Assembly (NCBI GenBank): GCA_963806145.1
Contig: CAWDXD010000015.1
Span: 1-64,000 of the forward strand
Length of the DNA: 64,000 bases
Direction: 5' to 3'
Source of the DNA: DASXKD01 sp963806145
GTDB lineage: Bacteria > Actinomycetota > Actinomycetes > Streptosporangiales > Streptosporangiaceae
Shown here: one piece after another, positions 9,236 to 17,860 of the stretch
How the letters are laid out: each line of letters opens with the position of its first letter
How positions within the stretch are numbered: position 1 is the first letter of the stretch
Translations under genes and position numbers: made by a program
Notes under the pieces: generated by a model
The model's input: the letters and a program-made list of their open reading frames with translations, nothing else
Database searches by the model: none
What the model was told of the DNA's origin: nothing

Positions 9236-9735
9236 CACCTCATCGGCATGGATCGGCAGTCATCGGATTTCCGAGTGATCTCGAGATTGTCACCACTCGA
9301 GAGTTCGACGCTCCGATCGAACTCGTCTTCGACGTATTGACGAAGCCGGAACATGTGCGCAACTGGTTCGCTCCATTTGAGGACAAGATGACGGTGTGCT
9401 CGATCGACCTGCGCGTCGGGGGGAAGTACCACATGGTCTTCGTGACCGGCGACGGAACCGAGTGCTCGTTTCGTGGAACCTACTTGGAGATCGAGCGGCC
9501 GACCCGGATCGTCGACACGTGGCTGTTCGAAGGTTGGCCGGATGCGGAGGCGGTCGAGACGGTAGATCTGCACGAGACCGACGGAGTGACGACGGTGAAG
9601 ATGAGCCTCGCGTTCCGTGACCAAGCTGGCCGTGACCACATGACCAAGACCGACGGCCAGGAAGACAGCTGGGACAAGATGGAGGATTACCTGAGGTCAC
9701 TCGTGGATCCAAGTGGAACTGTCTCTGGTACCTGA
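9232..9735 (+). CDS. SRPBCC (AHA1-like) domain protein
   Basis: A 167-residue protein starting at GTG in the overlap with the ArsR stop, with GGAGAG 7 nt upstream. The fold is recognised from REFDAPIELVFDVLTKPEH at the start, NWFAPFEDKM, DLRVGGKYHMVF and a C-terminal helix QEDSWDKMEDYLRSLV. These proteins form a hydrophobic cavity that can bind small ligands or act in Hsp90 ATPase activation; in bacterial ArsR-linked pairs the ligand is usually unknown. The coupled operon suggests one small-molecule response unit. Confidence 0.85.
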   Translation: MTPHRHGSAVIGFPSDLEIVTTREFDAPIELVFDVLTKPEHVRNWFAPFEDKMTVCSIDLRVGGKYHMVFVTGDGTECSFRGTYLEIERPTRIVDTWLFEGWPDAEAVETVDLHETDGVTTVKMSLAFRDQAGRDHMTKTDGQEDSWDKMEDYLRSLVDPSGTVSGT

Positions 9736-9875
9736 GGTTCGGGGCGAGACCTCAACGGCTGGTCGGCGAGCGTGCCCGCCGCGTTGGGCTCTTCGTGACC
9801 CGTGGCGGCTCAGCAGCACTGGGACGGTCGCCCCCACCAATGCGCCCTCGGGGATATGCGACGCGTGCTAGGTCG

Positions 9876-10295
9876 TCAGATGGTGACCCGGCGCAGGGTG
9901 GTGAACCCGCCGAGCCCCATCGTCACGGCGATCGCGGCCAGCACGCCGGTCAGTGCCGGGGCCGTCACGGTGGCGAAGAAGTGCCCGAAGGCGTGCCAAT
10001 TGTGCGTGATTGACACCACGACCACGACGCCGAGCGCCGCTAGTATCTGGGCGGCGATGAAGGCGAGCATCAGCCCGAACGGCAGCGACCTGGTCATGCT
10101 CAGCGTGCCGCAGATGAGCAGGAAGATGTAGATCGTCACCAGCCCGCCGGTGAAGTAGCCATCCGGGCTGGGCGGCACCACGGCGGCGACGGTCAGGTTC
10201 ACCAGGAAACTGAACACCATGACCCCCCACGGCAGGGCCAGGTAGGTCAGGCGGTCCACCAGGTGGTAGCGGGCGATGTTCACCAGGGTTGTCAT
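9876..10295 (-). CDS. small integral membrane protein
   Basis: A 139-residue protein with about four hydrophobic segments and no soluble domain. The ATG at 10293-10295 (minus) is preceded by GGAGAAGGTGAG. It lies downstream of the ABC permease gene on the same strand, separated by a methyltransferase remnant on the other strand, so it may once have been part of that operon. It resembles small membrane subunits found with ABC-2 exporters, but no family is assigned. Confidence 0.65.
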   Translation of the reverse strand: MTTLVNIARYHLVDRLTYLALPWGVMVFSFLVNLTVAAVVPPSPDGYFTGGLVTIYIFLLICGTLSMTRSLPFGLMLAFIAAQILAALGVVVVVSITHNWHAFGHFFATVTAPALTGVLAAIAVTMGLGGFTTLRRVTI

Positions 10296-10315
10296 GCGCT
10301 CACCTTCTCCTCGGC

Positions 10316-10648
10316 GGAAAGGACGTCTACGACGAGATCGGCGAGGGCCTGCCCGCAGGCGCACAGTTCCCCGCGGCGGCCGAGCTGCCCGACCAGCGGG
10401 CCGGGATAGAGGCGACCGGCTTGTTCACGGATGTCGCGATCCGGCGCTTCGGCTGGGAAATTGAGTACACGGCCGACGAGTACATCCGCCTGCTCGACAC
10501 CTTCTCCGGCCACATCGCCATGGCCCAGTGGCAACGCGACCGTCTCTACGGCGAGATCCGGCGCCGGCTGGCGGAGCGGCCCGGCGGCCGCCTCAGTCGA
10601 GGCTGGGGCGCGGTCCTGCATGTCGCCCGAAGACGCGACACCGGATAG
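10316..10648 (+). pseudogene. C-terminal remnant of a SAM-dependent methyltransferase
   Basis: The reading frame contains YDEIGEGLPAG, ELPDQRAGIEATGLFTDV, TADEYIRLLDTFSGHIAM and GWGAVLHVARRR, the usual C-terminal third of a class I methyltransferase. The N-terminal Rossmann half with the SAM-binding glycine motif is missing, because the sequence upstream is the start region of the opposite-strand membrane gene. It is cut off abruptly near 10316 and is therefore a truncated relic. Confidence 0.65.
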
Positions 10649-10723
10649 CGCGAAAACGCCGAGGCCGCGGCCGACGCCGGCCGGCAGGCGTTGCAGGAGC
10701 GTGGCCGCGGCCTGGCGATCCGG

Positions 10724-11605
10724 TCAGGCTGCGCGCCGGCGCACGAGCCAGATGGTGGCGGCGAGCGCGAGCAGGGTGAGCGCGACGAAGATGCCGGCCT
10801 CGATGGACTGGAACTCCCAGAAGCGGCTGGCGGGCTGATACGCGGAGCCGGCGCCGCCGGTGGCGCGAACGAGCAGGTCCCCGAGATGCCCGGTGGCCGG
10901 TGGCACGTCGACGATGGCGTTGCCGAAACAGTTATGCGTGCAGTGGTCCGTGTACGGCAGCGGCGCCATGAAGCGCGGCCGGAACAGGAACTCCACGACG
11001 AGCCGGATGGCCACCCAGGGGATGAGTGCGGAGAGCATCGCGGGGATGGTGCGGCGCATCAACTGCCCGAACAGCACGGCGAGCCCGAACGCGAACAGGA
11101 TGTAGGCGGTGAATACCAGGCCCTCGTAGTCGTAGGCGTTCTGGACGAAATGCCCGGTGAGCCGGTCCATGGGTGCGCGGTACCAGGTGACGATCAGGGT
11201 CATGGCCGCGCCCAGGACAATCAGGCCGCCGGCGACCACGGCCAACTGGATGACCAGCCACCGGGTCCGCGGCACGGTCTGGCTCCAGGCCAGCCGCCAG
11301 GTGCCCATCTCCATCTCGCGGCCGAGCACGGACGCGCCCACGACGGCCCCGATCAGCCCGGGAAGCAGCAGGAGCACCGACCAGAACCCGATGTTGACCA
11401 GGCTGCCGAAGCGATTGTCGAACGTCACGACCGAGTTCTCACAGCCACGGCCCAGGCTTTGCGCTAGGCAGGTGGCCAGGTCGTTCTGGCTGAACGAGGT
11501 GCGCATTTGCAGGCCGAGCACGATCGCGTACACCGCGAGTGCACAGAGCAAGCCCAGGCCGGTGATGGCCTGGCCGCGGTGCTGCCGCCAACTGACCCAG
11601 ATCAT
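10724..11605 (-). CDS. ABC-2 type transporter permease
   Basis: A 293-residue membrane protein with about six transmembrane segments: an N-terminal one after MIWVSWRQHRGQ, several in the middle, and a last one before the basic tail LVRRRAA. The segment GREMEMGTWRLAWSQTVPR, an amphipathic stretch with Glu after the second membrane region, is typical of actinobacterial ABC-2 permeases. Its ATG overlaps the ATPase stop (ATGA), so the two are coupled. It should form the membrane channel of an exporter with the neighbouring ATPase, in a GntR-controlled operon. Confidence 0.85.
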   Translation of the reverse strand: MIWVSWRQHRGQAITGLGLLCALAVYAIVLGLQMRTSFSQNDLATCLAQSLGRGCENSVVTFDNRFGSLVNIGFWSVLLLLPGLIGAVVGASVLGREMEMGTWRLAWSQTVPRTRWLVIQLAVVAGGLIVLGAAMTLIVTWYRAPMDRLTGHFVQNAYDYEGLVFTAYILFAFGLAVLFGQLMRRTIPAMLSALIPWVAIRLVVEFLFRPRFMAPLPYTDHCTHNCFGNAIVDVPPATGHLGDLLVRATGGAGSAYQPASRFWEFQSIEAGIFVALTLLALAATIWLVRRRAA

Positions 11606-12567
11606 CGTGACATCACCTTCGTGGTCGGCCCGGGCGGTTGCGCCTCCCGGGCGGGGCTAGGGAAACCTGGCGCCCTGGCCGGACGCTGGAGGTAGGCCAG
11701 GACGAGCTGCTCGAAGCCGACAGCCTCGGCCCGCCAGTCGGGATGCGGCTGGGCCGCCGGGGACGCCGGGCTGGTGCGGAGCACCACGGAGGAGTGCCGG
11801 TCGCTGTCGGTGCGGTGGATGGGAGTGCCGGGCAGGTCCGCATCCGAGGTTGCCCGCGGGACGGTGAGCAACCGGTGCTCGTCCAGCAGTTCGTCCACGG
11901 GCCCCGCGAGCTGGACGTGCCCATGGGTGAGGACGACCAGCCAATCGCAGAACCGTTCCAGCTCGCCCACAACGTGCGAGGCGATGATGACTGTGGGGCC
12001 GCCGCCGGCGACCTGGGCCATCACCTCACGCATGAACTCAAGCCGGGCGACCGGGTCGAGGCTGGCGACCGGCTCGTCGAGCACGAGCAGTGGCGCGCGC
12101 TTGGCCAGCGCCATCGCGAGCGAAACCTGAGCCTGCTGACCGCCGGACAGCGTCTTGATCTTCCGCTTCAGCGGGAAGTCGAAAGCCTCCATACGCGCCC
12201 TGGCCATGCCCATGTCCCAGTTCGGATTCATCGCCTGGCCGAGACGGAACATGTCGGCGACGCTGAACTCCGGGTACAGCGGATGGTTCTGCGCGACGTA
12301 GCCGACCCGCGCCAGCGACTCGGCCTTGTTGGCCCGGGCGGTGTGGCCGAACACCTCGATCTGCCCCTCGGTGGGCTGGAGCAGCCCGATGATCATTTCA
12401 AGCAGTGTCGTCTTGCCCGCGCCGTTCGGGCCGACCAGGCCCACGACGGCGCCGGGGGGGATGGTGAGCGAACAGTCCCGCAGTCCCCACACCTGACGGC
12501 CGTAGCGCTTGCCGAGCCCGGTGGTCCGGAGCGCGGCAACGCTGCCGCCCGTGTCGTGGTGCGTCAT
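11602..12567 (-). CDS. ABC transporter ATP-binding protein
   Basis: A 321-residue ATPase. The ATG start is preceded by GGAGAAGGTCTC. It has Walker A GPNGAGKTT, Q-loop YVAQNHPLY, signature LSGGQQAQVSLA, Walker B LLVLDEPVASLDP and switch His in IIASHVVGE. The last about 90 residues extend beyond the nucleotide-binding domain. It is of the exporter type (CcmA/YtrB-like), and it overlaps both the GntR gene upstream and the permease gene downstream by 4 nt. The likely role is powering export of a small molecule such as an antibiotic; the substrate is unknown. Confidence 0.9.
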   Translation of the reverse strand: MTHHDTGGSVAALRTTGLGKRYGRQVWGLRDCSLTIPPGAVVGLVGPNGAGKTTLLEMIIGLLQPTEGQIEVFGHTARANKAESLARVGYVAQNHPLYPEFSVADMFRLGQAMNPNWDMGMARARMEAFDFPLKRKIKTLSGGQQAQVSLAMALAKRAPLLVLDEPVASLDPVARLEFMREVMAQVAGGGPTVIIASHVVGELERFCDWLVVLTHGHVQLAGPVDELLDEHRLLTVPRATSDADLPGTPIHRTDSDRHSSVVLRTSPASPAAQPHPDWRAEAVGFEQLVLAYLQRPARAPGFPSPAREAQPPGPTTKVMSR

Positions 12568-12956
12568 GAGACCTTCTCCTTCCTCAGGTCCTGGCGAACG
12601 ACGGCGATCAGCGCCGTCACCGCCTCGTCGTTGAGCCCGGCCGCATCCGCCTCGCGGAGCCACTGCTCCAGCGACTCGCGCAGGTCCTCCTGCGCGCCCG
12701 GCTGGGCCGGCACCGATACGGCGGTGATGAACGTGCCCTGGCCCGGCCGTCCGCCGGCCAGTCCCTCGTGCTCCAGTTGCCGGTAGGCCTTGACGACCGT
12801 GTTGGGGTTGATCGCCAGGTCGCCCGCGACGTCCTTGACCGTCGGCAACTGGTCGCCCTCCTGCAGGTAGCCCAGCAGCAGCGATTGCCGCACCTGGTGG
12901 ACGATCTGCAGGTAGGGCGGGACCCCTGAGGAGCCGTCAAGCCGGAACCGGAACAT
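12564..12956 (-). CDS. GntR-family regulator, YtrA type
   Basis: A 130-residue regulator with an N-terminal winged helix (PPYLQIVHQVRQSLLLG, QLPTVKDVAGDLAINPNTVV, YRQLEHEGL) and a short C-terminal helical tail, the architecture of the YtrA subgroup that controls adjacent ABC exporters. The start has GAAGAAGG upstream. The 4-nt overlap with the ATPase gene supports an autoregulated operon: regulator, ATPase, permease. An inverted repeat lies directly upstream of the start. Confidence 0.9.
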   Translation of the reverse strand: MFRFRLDGSSGVPPYLQIVHQVRQSLLLGYLQEGDQLPTVKDVAGDLAINPNTVVKAYRQLEHEGLAGGRPGQGTFITAVSVPAQPGAQEDLRESLEQWLREADAAGLNDEAVTALIAVVRQDLRKEKVS

Positions 12957-12967
12957 CAGCCTTCTTC

Positions 12968-12990
12968 CATCATGACATTATTCTATGATG
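12968..12990. promoter_or_regulatory. inverted repeat upstream of the YtrA-type operon
   Basis: CATCAT (12968-12973) and ATGATG (12985-12990) form an inverted repeat with an 11-nt AT-rich spacer. On the minus strand TAGAAT overlaps it as a possible -10. This is the expected position for an auto-operator, but the match to a known YtrA site was not tested. Confidence 0.4.
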
Positions 12991-13120
12991 TTAGTAGAAC
13001 GGTAAGACTCCGCGCTGGGTGCTGTCAACACCGCCCGCAACCGGCCGCCAGCAGCACCGGGCGAACGGCAACGACCCCACCGCGGTCGGCAGAGTCCGAT
13101 CCGGCTGATACCAAGGAGTC

Positions 13121-15292
13121 ATGACGGCCGGCCCCGAACCGCGCGAGCACGCTCCCCCAGCCCCCGATTCCGACGACGCGATCAGGGCGGCGGCCGAGCA
13201 GCGGCTGCGCGCCCTCGCCGGGCCGCAGGCACGGCTGCGCCCGGATCAGTGGACCGCGATCAAGGCCCTGGTGGTGGATCGCCGCCGCGCTTTGGTGGTG
13301 CAGCGCACCGGCTGGGGGAAATCCGCCGTGTACTTCGTCGCCACGGCGCTGCTGCGCGAACGGGGCGCGGGACCGACGGTGATCGTATCGCCACTACTCG
13401 CGCTCATGCGCAACCAGATCGCGGCCGCCCAGACAGCCGGCATCAGCGCCCGGACCATCAACTCGGCCAACATCGAGGACTGGGACGAGGTGCACGCCGA
13501 GATCGAAGCCGGCACGGTCGACGTGCTGCTGGTCAGCCCGGAGCGGCTGAACAACCCCGGATTCCGCGACCTCATCCTGCCCAAGCTGGCCGAGACGGCG
13601 GGCATGCTGGTCATCGACGAGGCGCACTGCATCTCCGACTGGGGCCACGACTTCCGGCCCGACTACCGCCGCCTGCGCTCGGTGATCGCCGGCCTCACCC
13701 CGGACGTGCCGGTGCTCGCGACCACCGCGACCGCCAACGCCAGGGTCACCCGCGACGTCGCGGAGCAACTCGGCTCCGGCTGGCGCGGGCCGGGTGAGCC
13801 TCCGCCCGCGCTGGTGCTGCGCGGCGCGCTGGACCGCGACAGCCTGCACCTCGCCGTGGTGCGGCTGCCCGCCGCGCCGCAGCGGCTGGCCTGGCTGGCC
13901 GACCGGCTCGGCGAACTGCCCGGCTCCGGCATCGTCTACACCCTGACCGTCGCCGGCGCCCATGACGTGGCCGAGTTCCTGCGGGACCGGGGGTACACCG
14001 CCGAGGCCTACACCGGGCAGACCGACCCGGCGCAGCGGCTGGCCATCGAGGAAGACCTGCTGGCGAACAAGCTCAAGGCGGTCGTCGCGACCAGCGCGCT
14101 CGGCATGGGCTACGACAAGCCAGACCTGGGCTTCATCATCCATCTCGGCGCCCCGCAGTCGCCGGTCGCGTACTACCAGCAGATCGGCCGGGCCGGCCGC
14201 GGCGTGGAACGTGCCGAGGTGATCCTGCTGCCGGCCACCGAGGACCGGGACATCTGGGCCTACTTCGCCAGCCTCGCCTTCCCGCCGGAACGCGACGTGC
14301 GGACGGCCCTGGCCGCGCTGGCCGCCGCCGAAGGGCCGCAGTCGCTCGCGGCCCTGGAGGCCCACGTTGACCTGACCCGCGGCCGGCTGGAAATCATGCT
14401 GAAGGTCCTGGATGTGGACGGCGCGGTCCGCCGCGTGCCCGGCGGCTGGACGGTCACCGGCCAGCCGTGGATTTATGACAAGCAGCGCTACGATCGAGTC
14501 GCGGCTGAACGGTCCCGCGAGCAGCAGGCGATGCTGGGTTACGCAGGTACCGGTGGCTGCCGGATGGAGTACCTGCGCCGGGAACTCGACGACCCCGAGG
14601 CGGCGCCCTGCGGGCGGTGCGACAACTGCACCGGAGTGGCCCGCGCGCTCAGCGTGAGCACCAGCACCGAACAGTTCGCCCGGGACCGGCTGCGGCGGCC
14701 GGGCGTGACGGTCACGCCGCGGCGGCTCTGGCCGACCGGGATGGCCGCGCTCGGCCTGGACGCCAGCGGGCGGATCCCGGCCGCTGTCGCGGCCGAGCCG
14801 GGGCGGACCGTCGGCCGGCTGACCGACATCGGCTGGGGCAGCACGCTGCGCAAGGTCCTCGCCGAGGGGGCGCCGGACGAGCCGGTGCCCGGCGACCTGT
14901 TCGATGCCGTGCTGGCGGTGCTCGCCGCGTGGGACTGGGCCGAGCGCCCGGCGGGCGTGGTGACCTTGCCGTCCCGGTCGCGGCCCCGCCTGATCACCGC
15001 GCTCGGCCAGCGGATCGCGGCGTCCGGGAAGCTCAGCTACCTGGGCAGCCTGGAATACCGGAACGGCGCGCCGCCGGGGCGTCAGTACAACAGCGCCCAG
15101 CGGCTGGCCGCGCTGTGCCGCACCCTGGCCGTGCCCGGTGACCTGGGCACCGCGCTCGCCGGGTTCGGCGGGCCGGTGCTCCTGGTCGATGACCGCATCG
15201 GCACCGGCTGGACCATGACGGTCGGTGCGAAACTGCTGCGCGAATGCGATGCCCCCGCCGTGCTCCCGTTCGCGCTCGCCGTCACCACCTGA
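13121..15292 (+). CDS. recQ: RecQ-type ATP-dependent DNA helicase
   Basis: A 723-residue 3'-5' DNA helicase. AAGGAG lies just before the ATG. Walker A is QRTGWGKS (61-68), the motif II region is DEAHCISDWGHDFRPDY (from 166), motif III ATTATAN, and motif VI QQIGRAGRG. A RecQ zinc-binding region follows with C near 480 and CGRCDNC near 500. The last 200 residues replace the usual HRDC domain and end in a phosphoribosyltransferase-like segment (GPVLLVDDRIGTGWTMTVGA), a layout I know from actinobacterial RecQ relatives. It should unwind forked DNA in repair. It is a single gene, divergent from the GntR operon. Confidence 0.9.
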   Translation: MTAGPEPREHAPPAPDSDDAIRAAAEQRLRALAGPQARLRPDQWTAIKALVVDRRRALVVQRTGWGKSAVYFVATALLRERGAGPTVIVSPLLALMRNQIAAAQTAGISARTINSANIEDWDEVHAEIEAGTVDVLLVSPERLNNPGFRDLILPKLAETAGMLVIDEAHCISDWGHDFRPDYRRLRSVIAGLTPDVPVLATTATANARVTRDVAEQLGSGWRGPGEPPPALVLRGALDRDSLHLAVVRLPAAPQRLAWLADRLGELPGSGIVYTLTVAGAHDVAEFLRDRGYTAEAYTGQTDPAQRLAIEEDLLANKLKAVVATSALGMGYDKPDLGFIIHLGAPQSPVAYYQQIGRAGRGVERAEVILLPATEDRDIWAYFASLAFPPERDVRTALAALAAAEGPQSLAALEAHVDLTRGRLEIMLKVLDVDGAVRRVPGGWTVTGQPWIYDKQRYDRVAAERSREQQAMLGYAGTGGCRMEYLRRELDDPEAAPCGRCDNCTGVARALSVSTSTEQFARDRLRRPGVTVTPRRLWPTGMAALGLDASGRIPAAVAAEPGRTVGRLTDIGWGSTLRKVLAEGAPDEPVPGDLFDAVLAVLAAWDWAERPAGVVTLPSRSRPRLITALGQRIAASGKLSYLGSLEYRNGAPPGRQYNSAQRLAALCRTLAVPGDLGTALAGFGGPVLLVDDRIGTGWTMTVGAKLLRECDAPAVLPFALAVTT

Positions 15293-15370
15293 CCCGGCAG
15301 CACAGGGCCGCTCGGCTCACGACGGGCTTGCCCGCAGAGTGTCAGGCGCCGCCCGCGGGCGGGCGGCGCC

Positions 15371-15470
15371 TGAGTTCCGGGCCGGCCCGGGCCAGTCCGT
15401 CCGGGCCGACGGGCCCGCGGGCGGCGGCGCTGAGTTCCGGGCCGGCCCGGGCCAGTCCGTCCGGGCCGAC
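15371..15470. repeat. 40-bp direct repeat, two copies
   Basis: The 40-bp sequence starting TGAGTTCCGGGCCGGCCCGG occurs exactly at 15371-15410 and 15431-15470, a 60-bp period, with near-identical GC-rich flanks (GGCGGCGCC and GGCGGCGC). It lies between recQ and the convergent sigma/propeller gene. Confidence 0.85.
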
Positions 15471-15568
15471 CCGCGCCTTGACCGGCCCCCTGACCGGCCA
15501 TCTACGAACACAGAGCCGCGAATCCGGATCGAAATACATCACGGAGTTGGTCCCTCGTCACCACGTTC

Positions 15569-15982
15569 TCACCGCACCTCGGAGGTGACCTGGACGCGGA
15601 TGATGCCGCCGTACTCGCTGACGTACAGGTTGCGTCCGACGGCGAGCAGCGCGCTGGCGTAGATCTTTGTCCGGGCGGTGACGGTGAGCGTGACCGGATC
15701 GAGCCGGACAGCGGCGCCGACCCGGTAGAACCCCGTGGGGGTGTACCAGAGCCCGCCCAAGGCGACGATCAGCGGCTCGGAATTGGGCACGTTGAGGCCG
15801 GTGGCGGGTCCGCGGGCGGCGATGCGGCCGGTGGTGAGGTCGAGGCGGACAACGGCGCTGCCGATGGTCGCGTACAGCCCGTGCGGCCCGGCGGCGAGCC
15901 TTGGGGGCATGTCGCAGCCGGTGCCGGCATGGAAGGTTCTCAGGATCGACATCCGCTGCGGACTGATCGCGTAGACCGGGGT
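15569..15982 (-). pseudogene. C-terminal propeller blades separated by a 1-nt frameshift
   Basis: This frame continues the preceding gene: TPVYAISPQRMSILRTFHAG, LYATIGSAVVRLDLTTGRI, LIVALGGLWYTPTGFYRVG and LYVSEYGGIIRVQVTSEVR. It has the same blade rhythm and codon use as the upstream part and no start of its own at the junction. Restoring one G at about 15983 would give one protein of about 565 residues. Confidence 0.6.
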
Positions 15983-17271
15983 GCCGGGCCGGCGGCGAGG
16001 ATGACTTTGCCCACCGCGAGCGTTGCGGCCGGCTGCCCAAGCCGCTGGCTGGCCGCTGCCTGGTCCCGGCCCGGGCAGCGGGCGCTCTGGTTGCCCGGCA
16101 GGCTCGCCAGGCCGGTCAGTTCGCCGCTGCCCGGATCGAACCGCTCCAGCTCGATCCCGTTGCCGGCGGCCCTGCCAGCCGAGCCGGCTACCCACACCGC
16201 GCCGTCGCCGTAAGCCACCGCGGTAGCATCCCCGCCGGTGCGCTGCCGGCCGGTGATGCGCATCGTGGCGGGGTCGACGCGCCACAGCTGCGTGCCAGAC
16301 GAGCTGGCTACCCACACCGCGCCGTCGCCGTAAGCGACCGGGTCCAAGTCGAAGCCAGGGGATCCAAGCGGGAGCGTCCCGGTAACCGCGAGACTGGCCG
16401 GATCGAGCCGGACCAGCCGGGCGGGATCGGTCAAGACCGCGAACAGCCAGCCGCCCCCGTACGCGAGCACGGCCGACGGCGAGTTGAACCAGACCGATGT
16501 CAGCTGCCTGAAGGCAAGCCGCGCTGCCTGCGGGCCGCGGCCGGGCGGCCCGGGCGCCGCCAGCAAGGCCGCCACCGCGGTGAGGGCCACCACGATCGTG
16601 CTCACAGTAGCGATTCCGCGGCGCAGCCGCCGTCGACGGGCCCGTCCAGCCAGGTCCGCGAGGCCCGCCGGCCGGCCCCGTTCCGGCAGGGTCAGCTGGT
16701 CAAGCGCATCGCGGAGCCTGCCTGCCAGCTCCGGCGCCAAGACTCCCATGGGCACAGACCGCCAACCCGCACCCGGTGCGGTTTCCCCAGCCGCTGCCAC
16801 CTCCCGGATGCCACGCTCGGCCTGCTTCTGCACCGCCCGGGGCGGTATCCCCAGCACTTCCCCGGTTTCCGTCTCAGACAGGCCGACATAGAGCCGCAAC
16901 AGCAAGCATGCGCGCCGCCGGGCAGGCAACCGGGAGACAGCCGCCAGCAAAGCCCCGTGCCCGGCGACACCGGCGTGCCCGCTCGCCAAGGCGCCGGCGG
17001 CAGCAGCGGCCGACGGTGCTCGCCGGCGGCGCAACGCCGCGCGAGCCTCAGCGACAACCGCACGCCGCAGGTAGCAGGGTGCCGCCTGCTGGTCACGCAA
17101 TGCCCGCCCGCGGCAGAGAATCCGCGCGAACGCCTTCTGCACGGTCTCCTCAGCCAGGCCGATGTCGCCGGTCATGCCGATCGCGAGCCGGACCAGTTCC
17201 TCGCGATACAGGTGATAGAGCACGGCGATGCGCTCGTCCCGCCGGCCGGTGCCGCCCGCATCTGTGCTCAC
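15940..17271 (-). CDS. ECF sigma factor-like domain fused to membrane anchor and beta-propeller (frameshifted)
   Basis: The first about 190 residues look like an ECF sigma factor: region 2 ERIAVLYHLYREELVRLAIG with GLAEETVQKAFARIL, and region 4 RLPARRRACLLLRLYVGLSE, then ETETGEVLGIPPRAVQKQAE. A transmembrane segment follows (IATVSTIVVALTAVAALLAA), then extracytoplasmic propeller blades with repeated VAYGDGAVWVA. After VGKVILAAGPAP the frame is lost: adding one G near 15983 would join it to GTPVYAISPQ in the neighbouring frame, which runs to 15569. A sigma factor tethered to its own sensor is suggested. The break may be real or an assembly error. Confidence 0.7.
   Translation of the reverse strand: MSTDAGGTGRRDERIAVLYHLYREELVRLAIGMTGDIGLAEETVQKAFARILCRGRALRDQQAAPCYLRRAVVAEARAALRRRRAPSAAAAAGALASGHAGVAGHGALLAAVSRLPARRRACLLLRLYVGLSETETGEVLGIPPRAVQKQAERGIREVAAAGETAPGAGWRSVPMGVLAPELAGRLRDALDQLTLPERGRPAGLADLAGRARRRRLRRGIATVSTIVVALTAVAALLAAPGPPGRGPQAARLAFRQLTSVWFNSPSAVLAYGGGWLFAVLTDPARLVRLDPASLAVTGTLPLGSPGFDLDPVAYGDGAVWVASSSGTQLWRVDPATMRITGRQRTGGDATAVAYGDGAVWVAGSAGRAAGNGIELERFDPGSGELTGLASLPGNQSARCPGRDQAAASQRLGQPAATLAVGKVILAAGPAPRSTRSVRSGCRS
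16186..16335. repeat. 30-bp repeat encoding propeller blades
   Basis: Thirty identical bases beginning GGCTACCCACACCGCGCCGT occur at 16186-16215 and 16306-16335. They encode the recurring blade motif AYGDGAVWVA 40 residues apart, showing recent internal duplication or gene conversion. Confidence 0.8.
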
Positions 17272-17325
17272 AACGGGCAGGACTACCAGCAGCGCCCGGA
17301 AGCCGCAAGCACCAGGCCCTGGCGC

Positions 17326-17793
17326 TCAGGGCACGACGGTCACCGGCCACCGGCCGGCCCGGACCAGCCGCACGGCCAGCGAGCCGACCAGCCGGTGCCC
17401 GGCGTGAGCCGAGGCACCCACCACGACGGCGTCCGCGCGGATCTCGTCGGCGATCCGGCGGATCTCGCTGTACGGGTCGCCCTCGGTCGCGATGAACGTG
17501 ATCGAGATACCCAGATCCCTGGACGCCTCGTCGGTCCGGTGCCGCAGCTCCTCGGCCATCTGATACGCCGCCTCGCGCCGGGCCGCGGCCAGGTCCGCGC
17601 CGCCGGGGCTCGCCGCGCCCAGCGACGCTATCGGCGCCACGAATACGACGGTCACCTTGGCACCCTGCCTGCGGGCCAGGCCCGCCGCGTACGCGGCCGC
17701 CCGCAGCGAGGTGGTGGAGTCGTCCACCCCGACGAGGATCTCCTTCGGCCCATCGGTGCCGAGTTCGAACGGGCTTGCTGCCTCTTGTGTCAC
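17326..17793 (-). CDS. universal stress protein, UspA family
   Basis: A 155-residue single-domain Usp protein. The fold begins ILVGVDDSTTSLRAAAYAAG, with the Asp that contacts adenine in ATP-binding members. The C-terminal phosphate-binding region normally reads GxxGxx9GS(V/T); here VVVGASAHAGHRLVGSLAVR is a close variant. It probably binds ATP and responds to stress. It lies 54 nt downstream of the start of the sigma/propeller gene on the same strand but ahead of it in transcription order, so the two could be co-transcribed. Confidence 0.85.
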   Translation of the reverse strand: MTQEAASPFELGTDGPKEILVGVDDSTTSLRAAAYAAGLARRQGAKVTVVFVAPIASLGAASPGGADLAAARREAAYQMAEELRHRTDEASRDLGISITFIATEGDPYSEIRRIADEIRADAVVVGASAHAGHRLVGSLAVRLVRAGRWPVTVVP

Positions 17794-17860
17794 AGCGGCA
17801 GTGTACGGACCCTCGCGCTACGGCTGAAGGTCTGCTTACAATCGCCCGAAGGGTGATTGC

